Assembly: GCA_027484055.1 (NCBI GenBank)
Contig: JAIXQH010000008.1
Location: 1 to 64,000 of the forward strand
Length of the DNA: 64,000 bases
Origin: Verrucomicrobiaceae bacterium
Lineage (GTDB): Bacteria; Verrucomicrobiota; Verrucomicrobiia; Verrucomicrobiales; Akkermansiaceae
Direction: 5' to 3'
The position numbers and the translations under genes are program-made. Below are positions 8,916-17,542 of this stretch, piece by piece (positions within the stretch are counted from its first letter, which is position 1; each line of letters opens with the position of its first letter). Under the pieces are notes generated by a model. It was given only the letters and a program-made list of their open reading frames with translations, did no database searches and had not been told where the DNA came from.

Positions 8916-9041
8916 GATATGAATTTTTGAGTAGTTTTGAATGCGCTACGATATCAATCCGCCGAGACGCTGCATGTGGATCAGACTTTCTTGATGAAAG
9001 TAAAATACACCGCTGAATCAAGCGTAAAAACCACCCCAGCA

Positions 9042-10421
9042 TCATCCGCCGAGCTCAAGGCGGCCCGCCATCGTGTCCAGATATTGACGGAGCGCTTCGC
9101 CTCGGAACGGCTTGGTGAGAAAGTCTTCCATTCCGGCAGCTAGGCAGCGTTGGCGATCTTCTTCAGAGACATTCGCGGTTAAAGCGGCGATCCATGGCTG
9201 CCGCGGCAGGTCGAGGCAGCGGATTCTGCGAGTCGCTTCCAAGCCGTCCATCCCCGGCATTTGCACATCCATCAGGATGACGTCGTAAGACTGGGCGAGA
9301 CAGCAGTCGATAGCTTCAGGTCCAGAACTCGCGACATCAGCCCAGTATCCCATTTTTCTCATGAGATGGACGGCCAGCGTCTGATTGATGCGATTGTCAT
9401 CCACCACGAGGATTTTCAGCTCTTTCCGCTTCTCGGCGAGAAGCGCTTCTTCCGCTGCTGACAGAACCTCGGTGTCTGGCGGATTTGGCGAGTTGGGGAC
9501 TTGCTGAGAATGCTCGTGACTCAGCCCTTTTCGCAACTTAACGGTGCAATGGAACTCGCTTCCCTGCCCCTGCACACTCTTCACCGAGACACTGCCGCCC
9601 ATCGCCACCGACAGTTGTTTAACAATCGCCAAGCCAAGGCCCGTTCCGCCGAACCGTCGGGTCGTGGAGGTGTCTGCTTGGCTAAATGGCTCAAACAACT
9701 GCGGCAGCATGTCCTCGGGAATTCCAATGCCTGAGTCTTTAACCCGCATATGGAATTGTAAATGATCTGCATCCAAATCATCCCATGTCGCATCAAACCA
9801 AACCTCTCCCTGCTCGGTAAATTTGATGGCGTTTGAGAGAAGATTGGTAGCGATTTGACGGAGGCGTAGCGAGTCGCCGATGACATGAGTCGAAAGCGGT
9901 TGGAAGCGCGTGCTCAGGGTGATATTTTTCGCCTTCGCGGCATGGGACTGGAGCGTGGCAGTCGCTTGCAGGTCCGCCATTAAATCGAAGCTGCGCTCCT
10001 CCAGTTTCAAGTGATTTGCCTCAATTTTTGAAAAGTCCAACAGATCATTGACGAGGGATAACAGAGTCTCGCCACTGATGCGAAGTAGGTCTAGGTGGTG
10101 GCGCTGGGTCGGATCGTTAATGTCCATCGCCAACAAATCCGTGATGCCGATGATTCCATTCAGCGGAGTGCGGATTTCATGGCTGACGGAAGCGAAGAAA
10201 AAACTTTTCGCCTCCGTGGCAGCCCGCGCATGGTGCAATGCATTCGCCAACTCGGCAGTGCGAGCCGCCACCAGCGATTCAAGCGCTTCAGCTTGGTATT
10301 TGAGAAGTTGGTTCGCACCGTAGAGCTCACGGCTCTTCGCCTCTAGAAGCATTTCCGCGTCTTTTCTGGCCCGCCTTTCGCGTTCCGCCCGGCTCCGGAG
10401 TCTTTCCGTTTCTTCGGTCAT
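9042..10421 (-). CDS. Hybrid sensor histidine kinase/response regulator, partner of H-NOX
   Basis: 459 aa and soluble: no transmembrane helix. An N-terminal coiled coil (about residues 1-65) is followed by a HisKA domain with the phosphorylated His81 in SHEIRTPLNG, an HATPase domain with N box (LRQIATNLLSNAIKF) and G boxes (DSGIGIP, GGTGLGLAIVKQL), then a receiver domain (about 335-455) with LVVDDNRINQ and the acceptor Asp in VILMDVQMPGMDG. There is no sensor domain of its own; the upstream H-NOX protein most likely supplies the input. The start codon overlaps the H-NOX stop (ATGA). The output partner, probably a phosphotransfer protein or another regulator, is not in the window. Confidence 0.93.
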   Translation of the reverse strand: MTEETERLRSRAERERRARKDAEMLLEAKSRELYGANQLLKYQAEALESLVAARTAELANALHHARAATEAKSFFFASVSHEIRTPLNGIIGITDLLAMDINDPTQRHHLDLLRISGETLLSLVNDLLDFSKIEANHLKLEERSFDLMADLQATATLQSHAAKAKNITLSTRFQPLSTHVIGDSLRLRQIATNLLSNAIKFTEQGEVWFDATWDDLDADHLQFHMRVKDSGIGIPEDMLPQLFEPFSQADTSTTRRFGGTGLGLAIVKQLSVAMGGSVSVKSVQGQGSEFHCTVKLRKGLSHEHSQQVPNSPNPPDTEVLSAAEEALLAEKRKELKILVVDDNRINQTLAVHLMRKMGYWADVASSGPEAIDCCLAQSYDVILMDVQMPGMDGLEATRRIRCLDLPRQPWIAALTANVSEEDRQRCLAAGMEDFLTKPFRGEALRQYLDTMAGRLELGG

Positions 10422-10954
10422 CCAAGTCTGGTGATGCGAAATAACACCGAGCCGTTCGCATCATCCGAGCGCTCAACCCGGTGGGGCACGCCATAATAGG
10501 CCACACAACCCGTGATGAGTCCTTCCGCAAGGTCACCCATGTGGCGCTCTGATCGGTAAATCAGATCCAGTCTACCATCCTCTGGCCTGCTCGAATCGAA
10601 CGTGGGGAGTTCTGCATCTGGATACAATTTCCTCACCTCGACATGAATCACGTCCTCGATCTGGCTGAGAAAATCGATCGCGTTGTCCACATGCTCGAAG
10701 AAAACCGGGTAGAGAACGGCGAAGCGTCCGAAAAGGTGATTACCAAAGGCGCGGAGTAAATCCCCTGGGGGCATCCCTGTCATTTCGGAGAGCCGCATCA
10801 CAATCGTAATCGCCTCTTGGTGCGGATAGGTCCCGACGGCTGTGTAGGCACCGCCCGATGGAAGGTCGCAGGTTTCAATCAATTCATCGACAAAATCCTC
10901 CGATTTCATCTGACCGACCATTTCGAGTAGTTCTGTGAATACGATGCCTTTCAT
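10418..10954 (-). CDS. H-NOX haem-based nitric oxide sensor
   Basis: 178 aa, full length for the HNOB/H-NOX family. The key features are present: the proximal haem ligand His104 (DVIHVEVRKLYP) and the haem-propionate-binding YxSxR motif at 133-137 (YRSER). I see no obvious distal Tyr, as expected for an NO-selective rather than O2-binding form, though this needs a structural alignment. In bacteria such proteins bind NO and control an adjacent histidine kinase, often affecting biofilm or motility. Here the kinase gene follows with a 4-bp overlap, so the pair is one translation unit. Confidence 0.92.
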   Translation of the reverse strand: MKGIVFTELLEMVGQMKSEDFVDELIETCDLPSGGAYTAVGTYPHQEAITIVMRLSEMTGMPPGDLLRAFGNHLFGRFAVLYPVFFEHVDNAIDFLSQIEDVIHVEVRKLYPDAELPTFDSSRPEDGRLDLIYRSERHMGDLAEGLITGCVAYYGVPHRVERSDDANGSVLFRITRLG

Positions 10955-11230
10955 TTTGCGATAGTTTTTTGATATGAGACTCGATCGTCGAGTGCCGGGC
11001 GTCTTCTGCCATTCAAAAACAAGCGGTCACGCGATATGGATTTGCTACTGCGCATGAGACTCGAAGATCGGTGGAGACTTCAATCGTAAAATCATTTTGA
11101 AGCGCCGATTCGCAGCGTCCATTCAGAGCGGCGCTGAGGTCGGCGACTTGTGAAGACGCCCGATGTTTGATTTCTAAGATTGCCAGAGTAAACAGTGGGG
11201 GCTTAGCCTGCCGAGAGAAGTGTTTTTCGA

Positions 11231-12070
11231 ATGTGGATTTTCATCAAAGATCATTGGCGGGACGGGATTGAGATTTTAATCCTCGCCACCGGTATCTACC
11301 AAATATACCGAGCCTTCCGAGCGACGCGTGGGGCTCAAATCCTAGTCGGACTCGGGACGATTCTGGTCTTTTTAACCCTCATTTCCACCGTATTCCGCTT
11401 CGAGGTCATCAGCTGGATCATCAAGGGCGCGGCGACGATTTTGACCTTCGCGCTGATCGTGATTTTCCAACCGGAGCTGCGAAATGGCCTCGCGCGACTT
11501 GGGAGCAATCGGCTCTTTTCCTTCTCCAGCAAGCGTCGCCTGGCCTTCTTGGAGCGCTTTGCGGATGCGGTGATCGTGTTGTCTAAAAAACGCATCGGTG
11601 CGCTCTTTGCCATTCAGCGAGGCATCAGCCTGAAAGAGCACCTAGAGACAGGCGTATTGCTAGATGCTCAGTTTTCTCCTGAGCTCGCGATGTCGGTCTT
11701 CTACCCCAAGTCCCCCCTTCACGACGGCGGTATGATCATCGCCGACGACCGAGTGGCGGGTGCAGCCTGCGTGTTTCCGGTGACTGAGAAAGAAATGAAA
11801 GACCGCTCGACAGGCCTGCGCCACCGAGCTGCCATCGGCCTCACCGAGCGGACAGATGCCATCGCGGTCGTCGTCAGCGAGGAGACCGGCGGGATTTCCA
11901 TTAGTGAAAACGGTGCGCTTCAACGAAACCTCACTGAAAAAGAATTTCGCGAAAAAATCTCTGAAATCTTCTTCTCCGGTAAGCCGACCCATGAAAATAA
12001 CCCTGCCTCACAACTGGATCGCAAAGATCCTCTCTCTCCTGCTGGCGATAGCAATCTGGTTTCTGATTAA
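11231..12070 (+). CDS. cdaA: CdaA-type diadenylate cyclase
   Basis: 279 aa integral membrane enzyme that makes cyclic di-AMP from two ATP. Three transmembrane helices occupy about residues 12-82. The DisA_N/DAC domain follows with the catalytic DGG motif (LHDGGMII, residues 165-167), the RHR motif (residues 197-199, LRHRAAIG) and SEETGGISI. The length is normal. The last 80 bases also encode the N-terminus of a small membrane protein in another frame (11991-12158); the corresponding cyclase tail (PTHENNPASQLDRKDPLSP) looks unconserved. c-di-AMP usually controls osmolyte transport and envelope homeostasis. Confidence 0.95.
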   Translation: MWIFIKDHWRDGIEILILATGIYQIYRAFRATRGAQILVGLGTILVFLTLISTVFRFEVISWIIKGAATILTFALIVIFQPELRNGLARLGSNRLFSFSSKRRLAFLERFADAVIVLSKKRIGALFAIQRGISLKEHLETGVLLDAQFSPELAMSVFYPKSPLHDGGMIIADDRVAGAACVFPVTEKEMKDRSTGLRHRAAIGLTERTDAIAVVVSEETGGISISENGALQRNLTEKEFREKISEIFFSGKPTHENNPASQLDRKDPLSPAGDSNLVSD

Positions 12071-12158
12071 AGGCCACTTGGCCGCCAGTGGAGACATTCC
12101 ACGGGCCATCCCGGTGGAAGATACAGTATCCCACAGCACGGCTGGTAAAAAACGCTGA
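11991..12158 (+). CDS. Mini CdaR/YbbR-like membrane protein overlapping cdaA
   Basis: 55 aa. The N-terminal NWIAKILSLLLAIAIWFLIK closely resembles the first transmembrane segment of CdaR (YbbR), the regulator that normally follows cdaA, but all the periplasmic YbbR repeats are missing. The remainder is a short, charged tail of about 28 residues. It begins 80 bases before the cdaA stop in another frame, so translation is probably coupled. The likely role is a membrane partner or remnant of the CdaA regulator. A chance open frame is unlikely given the match and the position, but no protein evidence is available here. Confidence 0.7.
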   Translation: MKITLPHNWIAKILSLLLAIAIWFLIKGHLAASGDIPRAIPVEDTVSHSTAGKKR

Positions 12159-12167
12159 TTCAGCGCC

Positions 12168-13232
12168 TCACGCCTCACGCCGTTGACGCACAGCTGCGGC
12201 AAGAACTTCGAGAGTTTTCACCGTGTCATCCCAGCCGATGCAGGCGTCCGTCACGGATTGGCCACGCGTCATTGCACTCAAGTCCTTGGCCAGCTTCTGA
12301 TTTCCAGCCACGAGGTTCGACTCGATCATGACCGAGGTGATGACCTTGGAGCCCTCTGCAACTTGCTTGGCCACCGCCTGCGCGACCATGGGTTGGTTGC
12401 GGTAGTCCTTCATGGAGTTCGCGTGGGAGCAGTCCACCATGATGGATTCTGTCAGGTTTTGCTCGCGCAACATCGCCGCAGCGGCGTCCACCTCAGGTTG
12501 ATCGTAGTTCGGGCCGGATTTTCCGCCGCGCAGGATCAAATGGCAGGATTCATTTCCAGCCGTGGAGACGATCGCCGAGACGCCTTGTTTGGTGACTGAG
12601 AGAAAATGATGAGGCCGTGAGGAGGACTGAATCGCGTCCAGGGCGATTTGGATCGAGCCGCCCGTTCCGTTTTTAAAGCCCACCGGCATCGACAAGCCGG
12701 AAGCCAGCTCGCGGTGGATCTGCGATTCTGTCGTCCGCGCACCGATTGCACCCCACGCGATGAGGTCGGCGATGTATTGTGGGGAAATGGTGTCCAAGAA
12801 CTCCGTGCCCGAAGGAACGCCCATATTTGCCAGATCTAGTAGCAAGCCGCGCGCGATGCGGAGACCGTGATTGATGTCGAACGAGTCATCCAAATGAGGA
12901 TCATTGATCAACCCTTTCCAGCCAACAGTGGTCCGGGGCTTCTCGAAATACACCCGCATGATGACAAAAACGTCTTTCTCCAAGCGCTTGGCCTCCTCTT
13001 TCAGCAACGATGCATACTCGAGTGCCGCCTCAGGATCATGGATCGAGCAGGGGCCGACAATGGCGAGCAAGCGATCATCCTCACCCCTCAAAATCGCGTC
13101 TGCCTGTGCCCGCGCACTGGCCACCAGTTCGGCTGCTTGCTCCGTCAAAGGGAGATAATATGCAAGAACTGCCGGAGAAATCAGTGGATTTAAGCCAGTA
13201 ATACGAAGGTCATCAGTGCGGTGTCGAGTCAC
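12168..13232 (-). CDS. 3-deoxy-7-phosphoheptulonate (DAHP) synthase, AroG/F/H type
   Basis: First enzyme of the shikimate pathway, condensing phosphoenolpyruvate and erythrose 4-phosphate in the cytoplasm. The sequence follows E. coli AroG almost throughout: DDRLLAIVGPCSIHDP, VYFEKPRTTVGWKGLINDP, WGAIGARTTESQIHRE, PVGFKNGT and LRGGKSGPNY. The type is class I-alpha, normally feedback-inhibited by an aromatic amino acid; which one cannot be told. I start at the GTG at 13232 (VTRHRTDDLRI), which matches the family N-terminus; a GTG at 13274 would add 14 residues. It lies alone, convergent with cdaA and divergent from the DUF3500 gene. No other shikimate gene is nearby. Confidence 0.95.
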   Translation of the reverse strand: MTRHRTDDLRITGLNPLISPAVLAYYLPLTEQAAELVASARAQADAILRGEDDRLLAIVGPCSIHDPEAALEYASLLKEEAKRLEKDVFVIMRVYFEKPRTTVGWKGLINDPHLDDSFDINHGLRIARGLLLDLANMGVPSGTEFLDTISPQYIADLIAWGAIGARTTESQIHRELASGLSMPVGFKNGTGGSIQIALDAIQSSSRPHHFLSVTKQGVSAIVSTAGNESCHLILRGGKSGPNYDQPEVDAAAAMLREQNLTESIMVDCSHANSMKDYRNQPMVAQAVAKQVAEGSKVITSVMIESNLVAGNQKLAKDLSAMTRGQSVTDACIGWDDTVKTLEVLAAAVRQRREA

Positions 13233-13294
13233 GGGAAAGATCGTTGTCGCTAGCACGCCAGATGTGCAAGGCACAACTTACCTTTCTTACGTCA

Positions 13295-13316
13295 CTGGAA
13301 AATCAGCCATTTCCAG
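13295..13316. promoter_or_regulatory. Inverted repeat between DAHP synthase and the DUF3500 gene
   Basis: CTGGAAA and TTTCCAG form a perfect 7-bp inverted repeat around an 8-base spacer. It sits in the 147-base space between the two divergent genes and could be an operator for the DAHP synthase. No known repressor site is matched, so this is only a candidate. Confidence 0.35.
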
Positions 13317-13379
13317 ACTGGTCACATCCTGAGAACACGTTAGGGAGTAATTGCCTATCGCTAAAAACGTCACCATCCC

Positions 13380-14381
13380 ATGAAAACTCTCCTCATTCTC
13401 ACCCTCCTCACCAGTCCACTTCTGGCGCAGGTTCCTGCGACCATGGCTGCTGCTGAGAAATTTTTAGCCGCGCTTGATCCCTCACAAAAAGCCAAGGCCG
13501 CCCTGCCCTTCGGCGGCGAAGAGCGGGAAAACTTCCACTACACCCCGCAAGCCGCTCCTCACGAACGCGCCGGTCTCCCACTCAAGGAAATGACAGACGC
13601 CCAGCGCGTTATCGCCATGGACTTGATCCACTCCGCACTGAGCGATAAGGCAGCGTTCAAAATCGAACAAATCATGGGCCTAGAAGGCGTGCTTGCCGAG
13701 TTGGAAAAAGACCCGGTCAAACGCGATTCGGGCAAGTACTTCATCACCATTTTCGGCACGCCCAGTGCCACAAGCCCCTGGGGTTGGCGATTTGAAGGCC
13801 ACCATTGTTCGATCAATTTGACACTGGTCCCTGGGAAAGGAATTTCTGTCACCCCATCGTTTCTCGGCTCCAATCCAGCGGAAATCCGTAGCGGGCCTAA
13901 ACAAGGCCTGCGTGTCTTAGCTGCAGAAGAGGACCTTGCCCGCGCCCTGCTCGGGACTCTACTTGCGAGCGGAAAATCAACGGTCATTTTCAGCGAAAAA
14001 GCTCCCACCGAGATCATCACCGGTGAAAAACGCGAAATCACGGTTCTCGATCCTGTCGGCATCCTCGCCAGCGACATGACCGAGACTCAGCGCGCGGCCC
14101 TGCTCACCCTCATCCACGAATACACCGGGCGCTACCGCCCAGAAGTCGCCGCCACCGATTTGGAAAAAATGAAAAAGGCCGGCCTCGAAAACATACGCTT
14201 CGGCTGGGCGGGTGGCATCCAGTTCGGTGAACCCTACTATTATCGGATCCAGGGCCCGACCTTCCTCATGGAAGGGGCAAACACACAGAACCAAGCCAAT
14301 CACCTTCACGCCACATGGCGTGATTTCACTGGCGATTTCGGTCGCGACCTTCTTCGCGAGCACCTCAGCGGAGACCATTAA
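13380..14381 (+). CDS. Secreted DUF3500 family protein
   Basis: 333 aa with an N-terminal signal peptide (KTLLILTLLTSPLLAQ). The DUF3500 pattern is visible throughout: FGGEERENFHYTP near the start, WGWRFEGHHCSINLT in the middle and HLHATWRDFTGDFG at the end. The family is common in Planctomycetes, Verrucomicrobia and Bacteroidetes, and its biochemical role is unknown to me. The gene is 6 bases from tlyA on the same strand, so they may share a transcript, though a functional link is not evident. Confidence 0.85.
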   Translation: MKTLLILTLLTSPLLAQVPATMAAAEKFLAALDPSQKAKAALPFGGEERENFHYTPQAAPHERAGLPLKEMTDAQRVIAMDLIHSALSDKAAFKIEQIMGLEGVLAELEKDPVKRDSGKYFITIFGTPSATSPWGWRFEGHHCSINLTLVPGKGISVTPSFLGSNPAEIRSGPKQGLRVLAAEEDLARALLGTLLASGKSTVIFSEKAPTEIITGEKREITVLDPVGILASDMTETQRAALLTLIHEYTGRYRPEVAATDLEKMKKAGLENIRFGWAGGIQFGEPYYYRIQGPTFLMEGANTQNQANHLHATWRDFTGDFGRDLLREHLSGDH

Positions 14382-14387
14382 TCTTCC

Positions 14388-15125
14388 ATGAAAAAAGACC
14401 GAGCCGACGCCCTCCTCGTCACCCGTGGCCTCTGCGATTCTCGCGAACAAGCCAAGCGCCTCATCCTCGCTGGAGAAGTCCGCAGTGGAGACCGCCTCAT
14501 CGACAAGCCCAGCACCCAGCTTCTCCCAGACGCTCCCTTAGAAATCAAAGAAAAGCAACGCTACGTCGGCCGCGGCGGCCTCAAGCTGGAAGGTGCCTTG
14601 GACGCCTTTCAAATCGATCCCACCGGCAAGGTCTGCATCGACGTCGGAGCCTCCACCGGAGGTTTCACCGACTGCCTCCTCCAGCGCGGCGCGATCCGTG
14701 TCCATGCCGTAGATGTCGGGACTAACCAGTTGGTGTGGAAACTTCGCAACGACCCGCGAGTGATCGTCAAGGAGCAGTTCAATGCCCGGCACATGACTCC
14801 GGAAGACATCGGGGAAAAAGTTCAGCTCGCCGTCACAGACCTTTCCTTCATTTCTCTCACCAAGGTTCTGCCCGCCATTTTTAGCGTGCTCGAGCCCGGC
14901 GGTAGCGTCGTTTGCCTCATCAAACCCCAGTTCGAACTCCGCCGCGAAGACATCACCCGTGGAGGCATCGTCCGTGAACCCCTACTTCACGAGCAAGCGG
15001 TTGAAAAAATTCGCAATTTCGCCACCGCTGAGCACGCCTGCTACTGGCGCGGACTGATCCCCTCACCCATCACCGGCATGGATGGGAATCAAGAATTCCT
15101 CGCATGGCTGACGGTTCCCCAGTAG
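14388..15125 (+). CDS. tlyA: TlyA family rRNA (cytidine-2'-O)-methyltransferase
   Basis: 245 aa. An S4 RNA-binding domain occupies about residues 5-65 (ADALLVTRGLCDSREQAKR), followed by an FtsJ/RrmJ-type methyltransferase fold with GRGGLKLEGAL and the SAM-binding VCIDVGASTGGFTDCLLQ. TlyA proteins methylate ribosomal RNA (C1409 of 16S and in some cases C1920 of 23S), affecting capreomycin sensitivity; some are annotated as haemolysins. The length is normal. It is convergent with the O-antigen ligase-like gene, with 9 bases between the stops. Confidence 0.93.
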   Translation: MKKDRADALLVTRGLCDSREQAKRLILAGEVRSGDRLIDKPSTQLLPDAPLEIKEKQRYVGRGGLKLEGALDAFQIDPTGKVCIDVGASTGGFTDCLLQRGAIRVHAVDVGTNQLVWKLRNDPRVIVKEQFNARHMTPEDIGEKVQLAVTDLSFISLTKVLPAIFSVLEPGGSVVCLIKPQFELRREDITRGGIVREPLLHEQAVEKIRNFATAEHACYWRGLIPSPITGMDGNQEFLAWLTVPQ

Positions 15126-15134
15126 CAGGGGCCC

Positions 15135-17111
15135 TTATTTCAGGACCAAGATTTTCGACTCTAACTCAGGCTTACCCTTCGCGATTTGCTTGATCTTGAG
15201 CAACGTATCTCCCCGGTATGTTCTAATGTCTTGAACGATTCTGTCCATGTGGTCAGCGCGTCGCAGAGCTTCTTGGAAAAGTGAAAATGAACGATCCGCG
15301 CTGACCGTGGACCACGATTCAGCCAGCAAAAGCGGACCCAGCACCCAAGTCGGGTCGAGAGCTTCCACGACTTTGGTCTGATCGTCGATCCAGTCTTCCC
15401 GATCGTCAAAGTAGATGGCAAGCTGAACTTGGAAACGCCAAAGAACGGGGTCAAGCGGTGACGTCGATTTAGCCTCTTCGAGGATACGGATTGCTTTTTC
15501 AATGAGATCATCCTCATCCGAAGGCTGATATTTCTCCCCCTTCGCATGGGCTACTTTTTGTAATTCTACGTCTTTCTCATACAACACTTTAGCCTCATCG
15601 ATAGCCTTCAAATTGGAATCTAGCGCCAACTTCGAAGGACTCTGCATGCTGGCGAAAATCAGGTAAACCGCCATTAGGACTAAAACGCTCCCCCCCAGGC
15701 GAAATGGCCATATTCTAGTTTTTTGAGCACCGGACTTCTGCTCGTCCTTCGCGGACGACAAGCTCAGGCAGAATAGAAAGGCAGCGCTCCAAGCAATCAC
15801 GATTCGGTGACCCGGCACATCGAAAATCCCGTGCAGTGGCACCAGTAACGCCGCCACCATGCAAGCGCTCCGCACCGCTCGGTCACGTCCACTTAGAATC
15901 GTCCCGCGTGCTTTCCAAAACGCTAAAATCACGAGGACCGCCAAGGCCCCGGTTCCGATCACCCCCACTTCTGAAGCCATCCATAGCCAATCACTTTCAG
16001 GGTGATAACAATCGGAATCATTCACCATGGCTGATAAATGCCGATACTGTGGGAAAATGTATCGAAACTGACCTGCGCCGACCCCGGTCCACTTAAAATC
16101 GTTGATCAAGTCGAGAGTGTCCTGGGCAATAGGCACTCTAAAATCCACATAACTGCCCACCTTTGAGGATGGTCCACCGACGGGTGGCACGGTCACAGTA
16201 TCATGCTCCGAAAAAACTTTTACATTATTTGACGTCTCAATAATCCGCTTTTTCACGTTACTGTCCGCAATAAAAAACAAGCCAATGCCCAATAAGCCAA
16301 TCAACCCCAAAACCTTCAGTGCGTGGGCTCCAAGGTAGCGCTTTCCGAGCATCGGCAGCCAGATCAAGCACCCCACACTAAAAAGAAGAATCCCAGCGCG
16401 ACTGATCGACCAGGCTCCCAACGCCCAGAGACAGATCGTCGTAACGACCAGCGCCATCCCCATCGCTGGGTAGCGTTTCTCACGCATCGCCTGCATCACA
16501 CTTCCCAATCCACAGATCGACGCCATCGCCAGCAAAGTCGCCGTGTGATTTCGGTTTGGGAAAAAACCGTAAGTCGCCCCCGGCCCTTTTGAATGCTGTA
16601 AAATCCATGCCAGCACCGCATACAGCGCCACGCCTGTCACGAATATCAGGGTCCAAAATCGCAACTGTGCTCCTGAAGAGCGCTGTCCTGCCAGCCACAG
16701 CCCCGTGAATAACATCGCCACAAACAAGGCGTAGGTCTCCACCGCCTGCTGGACTTGGATGGTCACTTTCGTCCCAGTCGCCAAGCCCAATCCTTCTAGG
16801 CCGGCCCGCCACCCAGGCTGGGTAAACCACGAGGCCGGTAAAAATTGTGCCGAACCCGCCACTACAAAAAGCCCCGCCAGCACCCACCACACCCGTGGCA
16901 ACGATACCTGCGGCGGGTACAGCAACATCAGCAAGCCCGCACTTCCCAGATAGACTGCATGAAACTGGGCAAACGGACCTGCCACAAACAACGCTCCCAG
17001 AAACAACAAAGCCCAGAAAAACCCGATTACTGGATTCGGATCCTGATCCTTGTCTCGATAGACTGGCGGTTGGTGGGTTTCTGTGGACATGTAGCGATCA
17101 CGGGGGGCCAT
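15135..17111 (-). CDS. O-antigen ligase/polymerase family membrane protein with TPR-like tail
   Basis: 658 aa. About residues 25-450 contain roughly twelve hydrophobic helices, with the Wzy/WaaL-like signature on a large loop (FKWTGVGAGQFRYIFPQYR, then ESDWLWMASEVGVIG). The C-terminal 150 residues (about 500-658) are soluble and helical, probably TPR-like. Such proteins ligate or polymerise surface polysaccharides in the inner membrane with the active loop in the periplasm. It stands alone rather than in a sugar-synthesis cluster, so the substrate cannot be guessed. A start at 17090 (MSTETHQ) is also possible. Confidence 0.8.
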   Translation of the reverse strand: MAPRDRYMSTETHQPPVYRDKDQDPNPVIGFFWALLFLGALFVAGPFAQFHAVYLGSAGLLMLLYPPQVSLPRVWWVLAGLFVVAGSAQFLPASWFTQPGWRAGLEGLGLATGTKVTIQVQQAVETYALFVAMLFTGLWLAGQRSSGAQLRFWTLIFVTGVALYAVLAWILQHSKGPGATYGFFPNRNHTATLLAMASICGLGSVMQAMREKRYPAMGMALVVTTICLWALGAWSISRAGILLFSVGCLIWLPMLGKRYLGAHALKVLGLIGLLGIGLFFIADSNVKKRIIETSNNVKVFSEHDTVTVPPVGGPSSKVGSYVDFRVPIAQDTLDLINDFKWTGVGAGQFRYIFPQYRHLSAMVNDSDCYHPESDWLWMASEVGVIGTGALAVLVILAFWKARGTILSGRDRAVRSACMVAALLVPLHGIFDVPGHRIVIAWSAAFLFCLSLSSAKDEQKSGAQKTRIWPFRLGGSVLVLMAVYLIFASMQSPSKLALDSNLKAIDEAKVLYEKDVELQKVAHAKGEKYQPSDEDDLIEKAIRILEEAKSTSPLDPVLWRFQVQLAIYFDDREDWIDDQTKVVEALDPTWVLGPLLLAESWSTVSADRSFSLFQEALRRADHMDRIVQDIRTYRGDTLLKIKQIAKGKPELESKILVLK

Positions 17112-17238
17112 CGAATTTGCCTAAAAGTAAAATTATAAATTGTCAATCTTGGTAAAACGCAAATCTTTGATCTCTATCGCCGCACAAAAGACCACTCTTC
17201 AGGATAGCTATTGGAAAATGACCCCGTAAAATCATCTC

Positions 17239-17514
17239 ATGCCAAGTAAAATGGAACTCCTTGATCTCCAATTCATTGATGCACGCCACATGCTGATCAA
17301 CCTTGCGGCTTTTATGGATCGCATTGATCGCCACTCTGGTGACGAAGACTATCGCTACACCTCCCTCAAGACCGCACTTCCCATCCTCCTAGAGTCACGC
17401 CCAGACCGAGCCAAAGCTGTTCTTGAGTCCTTCTCTGACAAAAGCTCGGGACTTCCACTTTCCGCCCCGTTCCAAGGTGCCTCCGGCGCGGCGTTTCCCT
17501 CATCGGATCGCTGA
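17239..17514 (+). CDS. Small conserved-looking protein upstream of eboB
   Basis: 91 aa. The first half looks like a folded helical protein ([21 protein letters not shown], broken here around the acidic turn), and the sequence [11 protein letters not shown] follows. The C-terminal tail is Gly/Ser/Pro-rich. I do not recognise a named family; similar short acidic proteins appear in my memory of Verrucomicrobia and Planctomycetes, but I cannot verify it. It lies 28 bases before the EboB-type gene on the same strand, so it probably belongs to that module. Confidence 0.65.
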   Translation: MPSKMELLDLQFIDARHMLINLAAFMDRIDRHSGDEDYRYTSLKTALPILLESRPDRAKAVLESFSDKSSGLPLSAPFQGASGAAFPSSDR

Positions 17515-17542
17515 ATCAGCGACCATTTTGCCATCCTCTCCA

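Noticed and set aside
10955-11230. Riboswitch or gene in the 276-base space before cdaA
   Set aside because: I looked for a ydaO/kimA-type c-di-AMP riboswitch and for open frames; nothing clear was found.
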